From Methanobacteriota archaeon (GTDB lineage Archaea; Thermoplasmatota; Poseidoniia; Poseidoniales; Poseidoniaceae), in NCBI GenBank assembly GCA_018623995.1, contig JAAZUV010000115.1:1-5134 (forward strand): a stretch of 5,134 nucleotides of DNA, given 5' to 3'. This document shows positions 1 to 5,134 of the stretch, piece by piece. Positions within the stretch are counted from its first letter, which is position 1. Each line of letters opens with the position of its first letter. Made by a program: the position numbers and the translations under genes. The notes below the pieces were generated by a model. That model saw only the letters and a program-made list of their open reading frames with translations, did not search any database and had not been told where the DNA came from.

Positions 1-2
1 GT

Positions 3-944
3 ATTCTCCACCTCTGCCGAAGTGAAGCGCTCGAGACTGTCAACATGGTCGCCGAAAAAGGCGTCGTTGTCCAGGTCATTGCCCAACTCGATCGACGAAC
101 AACTCGATTTTTCCAGAAACTCCACGATTCCATCGAAATCAAGCACTCTGACGACCTTGACTCGCAGGGATTCTTGCAGGATTGCACCCACGTTGTTCAA
201 TTCTTGAACATTGAGGAAAACCCTGTTGGCCGAGGTAAGGAAGATGCTGCGTTGGTCATCGAAAGTGAACCATTCGCAAAGGCACAAGAAAACCTCATCG
301 ATACAATCTGGGAAGACGCCGTTCAGTTCGAAGTTGCTGAGGCTCGATTCTCCAAAGGCCGAATTCATGACCCGCTTCGACTCACCATTGGCGAAGGTTC
401 ATTCCTCGACTCACTCGTTGGTGCACTGGGTGTGGACGACCTGCCCGAACACGATACTCCGTTCGACCCAGATGCTTTCCTTGCAGCGGGAACTGAAGTC
501 AATCAAGCACGACAGGAGCTGACCAAGGGCCGTCTTTCAAACCTGAAAGTTCTCGGAATAGACCTCTCACGAATGCTCCGACAAGTAGGAAACCGTGTTG
601 GACATGAACTTGCATTTTCACTTCGATCCATCGAAAATCACGTTGAATTCTTGGATGAGATGATGGATTGGTGGGAGTTTGCTGGCCTTGGTCGACTTGA
701 GTACGGCATCGACCCGGTATTCCACGTACAGGTTGGTCTCGACCATCCGCCGAGTGAAGATCCAGACGTGCTTCCAATGTGGGAGCTTGACGATGGTATC
801 ATTGAAGGCGCTTTGATGACACGTTTCCCAAAGGATGGGAACGTGAATGTTCGACGATACGACGGCACAGGTGAGCCAGATGACCTTTGGCGCTATCACA
901 TCATCATGAACAATGAAGAACAGCCAGCAGAACCATCGTCATGA
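3..944 (+). CDS. TrmB-like sensor domain fused to V4R-like domain; probable ligand-responsive transcription regulator, 5' partial
   Basis: The frame is open from base 3 to the TGA at 942-944. The first ATG (base 45) lacks a good ribosome-binding site, and the 14 codons before it look coding, so the true start is probably outside the window. Numbering from that ATG (299 residues), residues 1 to about 105 resemble the C-terminal effector domain of TrmB-family regulators: a helix, the strand KGVVVQVIAQLD, a middle strand EIKHSDDL, an F-L-Q-D strand, then a helix ending in TIWEDA. Residues about 168-288 follow the V4R domain pattern: VGNRVGHELA, a helix to AGLGRLEY, the strand FHVQV, GIIEGAL, then VNVRRYDGTGEPDDLWRYHI. 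V4R domains bind small molecules, for example phenols in DmpR/XylR-type activators. A DNA-binding helix-turn-helix is expected upstream but not visible. Both assignments come from reading the sequence by eye: family-level confidence is moderate and the ligand is unknown. The gene overlaps the next by 4 bp. Confidence 0.72.
   Translation: MLHLCRSEALETVNMVAEKGVVVQVIAQLDRRTTRFFQKLHDSIEIKHSDDLDSQGFLQDCTHVVQFLNIEENPVGRGKEDAALVIESEPFAKAQENLIDTIWEDAVQFEVAEARFSKGRIHDPLRLTIGEGSFLDSLVGALGVDDLPEHDTPFDPDAFLAAGTEVNQARQELTKGRLSNLKVLGIDLSRMLRQVGNRVGHELAFSLRSIENHVEFLDEMMDWWEFAGLGRLEYGIDPVFHVQVGLDHPPSEDPDVLPMWELDDGIIEGALMTRFPKDGNVNVRRYDGTGEPDDLWRYHIIMNNEEQPAEPSS
941..944 (+). other. ATGA stop-start overlap (translational coupling)
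   Basis: The stop TGA (942-944) of the regulator gene overlaps the start ATG (941-943) of the membrane-protein gene. A second in-frame ATG follows at 944-946, so either codon could initiate. No Shine-Dalgarno-like sequence is visible in the 30 bases before it. The downstream gene is therefore probably translated by reinitiation, which makes the two genes one transcription unit. Confidence 0.7.
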
Positions 945-1753
945 TGGGCCCGAACGAAATCACTGTCTTGGTTGTCTTTGCCTACGTTACAATAGCATGG
1001 CTTAAGACAGTTTCATCGGGGAATGTTACCGTAATGGATGTCCTTTGGGGAATGGGCTTTGTCCTCATTGCTTGGACCCGGTTTTTGTTGTCAGACGCCA
1101 TCAACATTGCAGCAGTTGCATGTCTGGTGTGCGTCACACTATGGGGGCTAAGGCTCGGCTTTGTACTGCACAAGCGAACTAAGAATCGTGGAGAGGATCC
1201 TCGCTACGTGCGCATGCGGGAAACTGCTGGACGACACTGGTGGTGGATCAGTTTCCTGCAAGTCTTCGTCCTTCAAGGCGTTCTCCTTCTCATCATCGCC
1301 CTGCCCATTTTCCTACTCATTCCTGGATCGACTGAACCTGTGGATTGGACAGCAGAAAAAATAGTCTTATCATTGGTATGCTTGGTTGGTTTCTTGCTTG
1401 GTTTGTTGCTTGAACACAAAGCCGATATGGATCTGAAACGATTTCGAGAATTGCACGGACCGGGGAATCTCAAAACCGATGGCATGTTTTCAGTCACGCG
1501 ACACCCCAATCATCTTGGGGAAGCGATTCTTTGGTGGTCCATCGGTGGATTTGCAGTTATCGTTGGAGGAAGCAACGCATTGCCCGCCCTCATTGGGCCA
1601 GTGATTCTGACACTCCTCCTGCGCTACGTAAGTGGCGTCAAGATGTCTGAAGTCGATTTACAGGAACGTGATGGCTACCATGAATGGGTGACGACGACAC
1701 CAGCGATGTTCGCAAACCCCATCCGTGCACTCTTGAAGAAAAACGCCGATTGA
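941..1753 (+). CDS. DUF1295 / steroid 5-alpha-reductase-like integral membrane protein
   Basis: This 270-residue polytopic membrane protein matches the DUF1295 family, which is related to the C-terminal domain of steroid 5-alpha reductases and sterol reductases. Family marks are MDVLWG (32-37), LWGLRLGFVLHKR followed by EDPRYVRMRE (68-94), EHKADMDLKRF (158-168), the reductase-like DGMFSVTRHPNHLGE (180-194) and a C-terminal SGVKMSEVDLQERDGYHEW block (231-249). Likely membrane helices lie near residues 6-22, 33-50, 54-76, 103-128, 140-158 and 196-230. Related enzymes reduce double bonds in sterols or other isoprenoids with NADPH, but the substrate of this archaeal-type member cannot be read from the sequence. 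The start overlaps the regulator stop. Codons such as ATA, CTA, TTA and AGG look more frequent here than in the desaturase gene, which could mean lower expression. Family assignment is firm; activity is inferred. Confidence 0.88.
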   Translation: MMGPNEITVLVVFAYVTIAWLKTVSSGNVTVMDVLWGMGFVLIAWTRFLLSDAINIAAVACLVCVTLWGLRLGFVLHKRTKNRGEDPRYVRMRETAGRHWWWISFLQVFVLQGVLLLIIALPIFLLIPGSTEPVDWTAEKIVLSLVCLVGFLLGLLLEHKADMDLKRFRELHGPGNLKTDGMFSVTRHPNHLGEAILWWSIGGFAVIVGGSNALPALIGPVILTLLLRYVSGVKMSEVDLQERDGYHEWVTTTPAMFANPIRALLKKNAD

Positions 1754-1760
1754 TAAATGA
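1740..1760 (+). promoter_or_regulatory. Candidate internal promoter before the ABC1-kinase gene
   Basis: The 9-mer AAAACGCCG (1740-1748) is followed by the A/T-rich TTGATAAATGA (1750-1760), centred about 24 bp before the kinase ATG. The arrangement resembles an archaeal BRE plus TATA box and is repeated before the desaturase gene. It overlaps the last codons of the DUF1295 gene, so coding constraint could explain part of it, and the TATA match is weak. Confidence 0.35.
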
Positions 1761-1762
1761 AA

Positions 1763-1768
1763 GGGAGA
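1763..1768 (+). promoter_or_regulatory. Shine-Dalgarno-like GGGAGA before the ABC1-kinase gene
   Basis: GGAG within AAGGGAGAT can pair with the archaeal 16S tail. The spacing to the ATG at 1779 is about 11 bases, a little long. A TGA at 1758-1760 in the kinase frame excludes earlier starts, so this site and the ATG at 1779 are the natural initiation pair. Confidence 0.5.
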
Positions 1769-1778
1769 TTTTCTAACC

Positions 1779-3071
1779 ATGCGCCTCCTGACGTTTGTCC
1801 GATTTATTCGTATGATTACGAAGGATGGTCCTGCTGATTTGGACAAAATTCAGGACATGGGTCTTCTCGCTGTCAAACTGACCCAAATCTTTGCACTTCG
1901 GCCAGATTTGCTCTCCGAGGAGAAGTGCCAACAACTCCAATCTCTCTACCAAAGAGCAAATTCCATTCCCAAAGAAGATTCAATGAAACTGATTGAAGAT
2001 CGAGCGCCATCAGGTTTCCTCGATGCTTTCGAGTCGTTTGAACAGGAACCATTTGCAGCTGCGAGCATTGGTCAAGTCCACCGTGGTGTGCTGAAAGATG
2101 GGAGCGAAGTGGTTGTCAAAATCATCAAGGCTGACTTCGAGAAATCCTTCCGCAAAGACGTTGCTCGAATGCGCCGCTGGCTCCGCATTGGCCTGTTTCT
2201 CAACCCACGTCTGCGAAAGGTTGGAAATCCTGTTGGATTGCTTCAACACGTCGAGGATTACACCTTGCGTGAACTCGACCTTCGTAACGAAATTCAAGGT
2301 GCTGAACTCCTTGAAGCCAAGGCGAAGGAAGTGGAAGTTCAATTCCCAATGCCTCTTTTGAAGTTCCCGAAGGTCTGGCCAGAACTTTCCAACAAACACG
2401 TTTTGGTCATGGAACACATCAAAGCACCAACACTCGAATCACGCCTCTCGGATCAGAATCTTTCGTGGGACGACCTCCTCCAGTTGTTCCGAATTCACGG
2501 AGCCTTCATGTTCGGCATCGGTACCTTCCACGGTGACCTCCACCCGGGAAATGCCATGGTCAACGAAGACGGGATGTTTACGTTCATTGATACTGGAGCG
2601 ATTTCACACGCACCAGAAAGCGTTCGTTCAGCATTGTTTGGCTTCTTCTACTATCTTGCCAAGGGAGAGCTCGAGGATGCTTTCGAAGCCATGTTGACGA
2701 TGGCAGATACACCTCCAACGGGCGAAGCAAAGGCACGTTACATGCGTGAAATGCACGAAACCTATGCAGGGTTTGTTGGTAAGTCCGTCAGCGAAGTGAG
2801 TCTCACACAACAGATGATGAAAACTGTACGAATCGCTGTTCTTGCAGGCTGTCGCTTTGGTGAGGAAGCCTTCCCAATCATTCGTTCATTGATGTACATG
2901 GACGGTATGGTTCTGCGTGGACATCCTGAAGTTGATCTCATCTCGTCAATGGGCCCGTATCTAGATGAGTTTGCATCAATCGTTGAATTGCCTTACACAG
3001 CCGATGCAAAAGGGCCATCAACACCCGCGAAGTCGGCCTTTTGGGAAAGCAATCCAAACCCATCGGATTGA
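1779..3071 (+). CDS. ABC1/UbiB/COQ8-family atypical protein kinase-like ATPase with variant motifs
   Basis: This 430-residue protein of the ABC1 (AarF/UbiB/COQ8/ADCK) family shows the family features in order. These are a variant KxGQ element KLTQ (33-36) followed by RPDLL, the alanine-rich loop AAASIGQVHRG (93-103), the ATP-binding lysine K114 in VVVKIIK, the ELD...E segment (165-171), the hinge VLVMEHI (208-214), the catalytic loop FHGDLHPGN (250-258) and the metal-binding IDTG (270-273). Two usually near-invariant positions differ: Gly to Thr in KxGQ (T35) and Phe to Thr in DFG (T272). The putative catalytic residues K114, D253, N258 and D271 remain. The protein is shorter than many UbiB proteins and has no clear C-terminal membrane anchor. 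Relatives act as ATPases supporting quinone biosynthesis or, in plastids, prenyl-lipid and carotenoid metabolism. The neighbouring membrane reductase-like gene and CrtI gene fit such an isoprenoid role, but the substrate is unknown. Confidence 0.93.
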   Translation: MRLLTFVRFIRMITKDGPADLDKIQDMGLLAVKLTQIFALRPDLLSEEKCQQLQSLYQRANSIPKEDSMKLIEDRAPSGFLDAFESFEQEPFAAASIGQVHRGVLKDGSEVVVKIIKADFEKSFRKDVARMRRWLRIGLFLNPRLRKVGNPVGLLQHVEDYTLRELDLRNEIQGAELLEAKAKEVEVQFPMPLLKFPKVWPELSNKHVLVMEHIKAPTLESRLSDQNLSWDDLLQLFRIHGAFMFGIGTFHGDLHPGNAMVNEDGMFTFIDTGAISHAPESVRSALFGFFYYLAKGELEDAFEAMLTMADTPPTGEAKARYMREMHETYAGFVGKSVSEVSLTQQMMKTVRIAVLAGCRFGEEAFPIIRSLMYMDGMVLRGHPEVDLISSMGPYLDEFASIVELPYTADAKGPSTPAKSAFWESNPNPSD

Positions 3072-3078
3072 CTGGTGT

Positions 3079-3096
3079 AAAACGCCGCTTTATATG
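3079..3096 (+). promoter_or_regulatory. crtI: Archaeal promoter (BRE-like AAAACGCCG plus TATA box TTTATATG) for the CrtI gene
   Basis: TTTATATG at 3089-3096 is a good archaeal TATA box, with its centre about 27 bp before the ATG at 3120. It is preceded directly by AAAACGCCG (3079-3087), in the position expected of the TFB-recognition element. It lies in the 48-bp gap after the kinase gene. With usual archaeal geometry, transcription would begin close to the start codon. The same 9-mer precedes the kinase gene at a near-identical distance. Confidence 0.55.
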
Positions 3097-3105
3097 TGAA
3101 TGAAC

Positions 3106-3111
3106 GGTGAT
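3106..3111 (+). promoter_or_regulatory. crtI: Shine-Dalgarno site GGTGAT for the CrtI gene
   Basis: GGTGAT is complementary to AUCACC in the archaeal 16S rRNA tail and lies 8 bases before the ATG at 3120, an ideal spacing. The TGA inside it is an in-frame stop for the downstream gene and excludes any earlier start. GTGA (3107-3110) could also pair with TCAC (3115-3118) in a short hairpin. Confidence 0.65.
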
Positions 3112-3119
3112 TTCTCACT

Positions 3120-4730
3120 ATGCCTACGCCCAATTCTCAACACATCGTCATCGTCGGAGCAGGACCTGGTGGACTTGCTGCATCACTTCTTCTTGCCAAG
3201 GCAGGTGTCAACGTCACTGTCGTCGAACGCTCTAGCAAGGTCGGTGGCCGAACAAAGGTCATCGAGCGGGACGGATTCAAGTTTGACCTTGGACCAACGT
3301 TCTTCCATTACACAGAAGTTATCGAAGAGATTTTCCAAGCCATCGGCAAGGATGCCCACAAGGAATTGAAACTCAACCAACTCGATCTCAACTACCGACT
3401 CATTTTCGGACAAGGTGGCGAACTCGATTGCACAAGTGACCTCGATGTCATGCGTGACCGAATCGCTGTGCTTTCTGGCGAAAAGGACGCAAATGCCTTT
3501 GTTCGCTATGTCGAAGACAACCGCAAGAAACTCCATCGTGCAAAGGCTTGTTTGCAAGAGCCATGGAACGGTCCACGGGACATTTTCTCAAAGCGCGTCA
3601 TGCGAGCAGCAACCGTTTTGCGACCAACACGATCCGTTGCTAACGATTTGATGCGTTTGTTTGACGATGATCGACTAATGCTTGCAATGTCGTTCCAAAC
3701 CAAGTATCTCGGAATGTCCCCGTTCAATTGCCCAAGTTTGTTCACCATCCTTGCGTTCCTCGAATACGAATACGGTATCTTCCACCCTACTGGAGGACTT
3801 GGTTCCGTACCGGTCCGTATGGCTGAAATCGCTGAAGAAATGGGCGTACAGTTCCGACTTGGTGAAGCTGTTGAAGAAGTCATCATGGATGGCAAGACCG
3901 CTGTCGGTGTTCGCACAGAAAAGGGCACCCTCATGGCAGACCGTGTTATTGTTAACGCAGACTTTGCCAACGCAATGACCAGCATTGTACCGAACAAAGC
4001 AAGGAAGCGATGGACGGACAAGAAACTCGAATCGAAGAAGTATTCTTGTTCGACATTCATGCTCTACCTTGGTGTTGACCGAACCTATGACTTGCCACAT
4101 CACCAAATCTACGCTTCCAAGAACTACGTCGAAAATCTGGAAGACATCGAAAAGCATCACCGTCTTTCTTGGGACGATCCATCGGTCTATGTCCAGAACG
4201 CTTGTGTCACCGACCCTGGTCTCGCTCCAGAAGGTTGCGCAACGGTATACGTCCTTGTTCCTGTTTCTCATCAAACTGAAAACATCGACTGGTCAAAAGA
4301 ATCGAGCAAATTCCGAGAGCGAATTCTCGATCAAATCGAGACCAAACTCGGTTACGAAAACATCCGTGACCACATTGTCACTGAGATGGTCATGACCCCT
4401 GACGACTGGGGAGACCACTGTTACCGTGGGGCTGTGTTCAACCTCGCTCACGGCCTCGACCAAATGCTCTGGCGACGCCCTCGAAACCGATTCGAGGATG
4501 TCAAGAACATGTATCTCGTTGGTGGAGGAACACATCCTGGCTCAGGCCTACCTGTCATCTTCGAGAGCGCCCGAATTAGCAGCAAACTCGTTCTTGACGA
4601 CTTGGGAATCAAGCCGGATTGGAACGGTGTCGAGACATGGTTCGAAAACGTACGTCGCTCACCTGCTGGACGAAAAGCTCAGAGTCGAGTGACCACAACC
4701 AAAGAAACCGGAACACCAACAAACGCATGA
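3120..4730 (+). CDS. crtI: CrtI-type FAD-dependent phytoene/carotenoid desaturase
   Basis: This 536-residue enzyme belongs to the bacterial/archaeal phytoene dehydrogenase (CrtI) family, which introduces double bonds into C40 carotenoid precursors using FAD. The N-terminal dinucleotide fold is IVIVGAGPGGLAASLL (9-24), with the ribose-binding E36 and then GGRT (42-45) and FDLGPTFF (55-62). The central FHPTGGLGSVP (221-231) matches the family's P-x-GG segment. The C-terminal hallmark YLVGGGTHPGSGLP (465-478) with downstream S483 fits the bacterial-type phytoene dehydrogenase signature. The polar tail after about residue 500 is longer than a minimal CrtI. Expected products include lycopene, which can lead to retinal for rhodopsins or to other carotenoids. 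The sequence alone does not separate phytoene desaturase from related carotenoid or retinoid oxidoreductases of the same superfamily, and no crtB, crtY or blh gene is in view. The start at 3120 is supported by GGTGAT and the upstream in-frame stop. Confidence 0.9.
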   Translation: MPTPNSQHIVIVGAGPGGLAASLLLAKAGVNVTVVERSSKVGGRTKVIERDGFKFDLGPTFFHYTEVIEEIFQAIGKDAHKELKLNQLDLNYRLIFGQGGELDCTSDLDVMRDRIAVLSGEKDANAFVRYVEDNRKKLHRAKACLQEPWNGPRDIFSKRVMRAATVLRPTRSVANDLMRLFDDDRLMLAMSFQTKYLGMSPFNCPSLFTILAFLEYEYGIFHPTGGLGSVPVRMAEIAEEMGVQFRLGEAVEEVIMDGKTAVGVRTEKGTLMADRVIVNADFANAMTSIVPNKARKRWTDKKLESKKYSCSTFMLYLGVDRTYDLPHHQIYASKNYVENLEDIEKHHRLSWDDPSVYVQNACVTDPGLAPEGCATVYVLVPVSHQTENIDWSKESSKFRERILDQIETKLGYENIRDHIVTEMVMTPDDWGDHCYRGAVFNLAHGLDQMLWRRPRNRFEDVKNMYLVGGGTHPGSGLPVIFESARISSKLVLDDLGIKPDWNGVETWFENVRRSPAGRKAQSRVTTTKETGTPTNA

Positions 4731-4735
4731 GGGAG
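4729..4735 (+). promoter_or_regulatory. Shine-Dalgarno-like GAGGGAG before the lipoprotein gene
   Basis: GAGGGAG overlaps the last two bases of the CrtI stop codon and ends 4 bases before the GTG at 4740. It supports GTG as the start and coupled expression with the CrtI gene. No further start codon is available between the stop and this GTG. Confidence 0.5.
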
Positions 4736-4739
4736 CAGC

Positions 4740-5134
4740 GTGCGATTCGTTGCCCTCGTGCTGCTTCTGTTCTTGTCGGGTTGTCTTGAATCCACAATCG
4801 AAGAGGGTCGAGTGTTCACTGTAGAAACACTTGATCGACCAGAAGATGCTGGTCCAATGTATTCGATGAAAGATAACCTCAGTGAAGGCCCCGTCTTGGT
4901 TCTCTTTATCGGCGTTGGCTGCATTGGCTGCAAGGACTGGACGGATGACTTGCGTGAGCATCACAACGACTGGATGGCTCAAGAACCACCTCTGCAAATC
5001 GTCTCCGTGGAGCGATACCTCAATTTCGAAACCAAGGAAGATGTTGCAGAAGAGTTCGGTTTCACAGACAGCAACCACTACACGCCATGGCCGATTGTTC
5101 TGCCAACCGATGATGACTCCATCCAACGAATTGA
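4740..5134 (+). CDS. Thioredoxin-fold (TlpA/redoxin-like) lipoprotein, 3' partial
   Basis: Reading from a GTG start gives 131 residues before the window ends without a stop. The N-terminus is a lipoprotein signal: MRFVALVLLLFLSGC, with a lipobox LSGC and the lipid-modified cysteine at residue 15, so the mature protein is probably anchored to the outside of the membrane. A short linker leads to a thioredoxin-like domain: strand PVLVLFIGVGC, the redox pair C61-I-G-C64 followed by KDW, strand LQIVSVERY, and YTPWPIVLP (residues around 110-118), where a cis-proline would be expected. It is likely a thiol-disulfide or redoxin-type protein of the cell envelope. It follows the CrtI gene by 9 bp in the same frame, so it is probably co-transcribed, but a functional tie to carotenoid synthesis is not evident. 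The domain call is good; substrate and full length are unknown. Confidence 0.82.
   Translation, partial: MRFVALVLLLFLSGCLESTIEEGRVFTVETLDRPEDAGPMYSMKDNLSEGPVLVLFIGVGCIGCKDWTDDLREHHNDWMAQEPPLQIVSVERYLNFETKEDVAEEFGFTDSNHYTPWPIVLPTDDDSIQRI

Noticed and set aside
22..207. 61-residue + strand frame at the left edge
   Set aside because: It is out of frame with the TrmB/V4R-like gene, serine- and threonine-rich, and has no ribosome-binding site.
2010..2417. Open frame on the - strand (135 codons) inside the ABC1-kinase gene
   Set aside because: It lies opposite the conserved kinase motifs, has no recognisable domain and shows no start signal.
3072..3119. Possible transcription terminator between the kinase and CrtI genes
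   Set aside because: There is no T-rich run of the archaeal type and no strong GC hairpin; the gap is better explained as a promoter and leader.
3100..3369. ATG at 3100 opening an 89-codon frame just before the CrtI start
   Set aside because: It runs out of frame through the conserved FAD-binding segment of CrtI, has low-complexity content and lacks an upstream Shine-Dalgarno site. A regulatory upstream-ORF role is possible but unsupported.
3506..4060. Second long - strand open frame (184 codons) inside the CrtI gene
   Set aside because: Its serine- and arginine-rich low-complexity translation is typical of an antisense shadow. It overlaps both the CrtI gene and the other antisense frame.
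3675..4274. Long open frame on the - strand (199 codons) inside the CrtI gene
   Set aside because: It is antisense to a gene with a clear family signature. Its translation shows no recognisable domain and is the type of shadow expected from the CGA- and GAA-rich codon pattern on the other strand.
4721..4735. AAACGC followed by ATGAGGGAG before the lipoprotein, resembling the shared promoter-leader module
   Set aside because: Only six bases match the 9-mer, no TATA-like stretch follows, and the distance to the start codon (19 bp) does not fit the 39-41 bp of the other two copies.
4659..5126. Open frame on the - strand (155 codons) across the CrtI-lipoprotein junction
   Set aside because: The + strand has two well-supported genes here, including a lipobox and CxxC. 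The antisense translation has no family resemblance.

Overview
The window reads as a compact archaeal stretch with five genes on the + strand, nearly contiguous, and no convincing gene on the - strand. I infer a planktonic euryarchaeon of the Marine Group II (Poseidoniales) type. The evidence is a TrmB-like sensor domain, a GGTGAT ribosome-binding site that matches the archaeal 16S 3' end, TATA-like boxes about 25-30 bp before two start codons, a strong preference for CGA arginine codons, acidic proteins, and a thioredoxin-fold lipoprotein. No rRNA or marker gene is present, so the taxonomic placement is moderate at best.

Layout. Positions 1-944 hold the 3' part of a regulator-like gene: a TrmB-type effector-binding domain followed by a V4R-like ligand-binding domain. 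Its reading frame is open to the left edge, so the expected DNA-binding part would lie outside the window. It overlaps by ATGA a DUF1295 / steroid 5-alpha-reductase-like integral membrane protein (941-1753). After a 25-bp gap comes an ABC1/UbiB-family atypical kinase (1779-3071) with two altered signature motifs. After a 48-bp gap that carries a TATA box and a good Shine-Dalgarno site comes a CrtI-type FAD-dependent carotenoid desaturase (3120-4730). Nine bases after its stop, in the same frame, begins a secreted lipoprotein with a CxxC thioredoxin-like domain (4740 to the right edge, incomplete).

How the genes may work together (inference). A CrtI desaturase, a membrane-embedded reductase-like enzyme and an ABC1 kinase all fit hydrophobic isoprenoid substrates such as carotenoids, retinal precursors, quinones or membrane lipids. 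The upstream regulator carries a domain type known to bind small hydrophobic or aromatic ligands. The most interesting reading is an isoprenoid-modification module with its own ligand sensor and an unusual ABC1 protein. The kinase and desaturase genes also share a promoter-leader pattern: an identical 9-mer AAAACGCCG 39 and 41 bp before the ATG, then a TATA-like stretch and a similar AATGAA-GG-GATTT leader. This suggests both may be expressed from internal, jointly regulated promoters. No mobile element, CRISPR array, tRNA or terminator was seen, and no gene-free stretch exceeds 50 bp.
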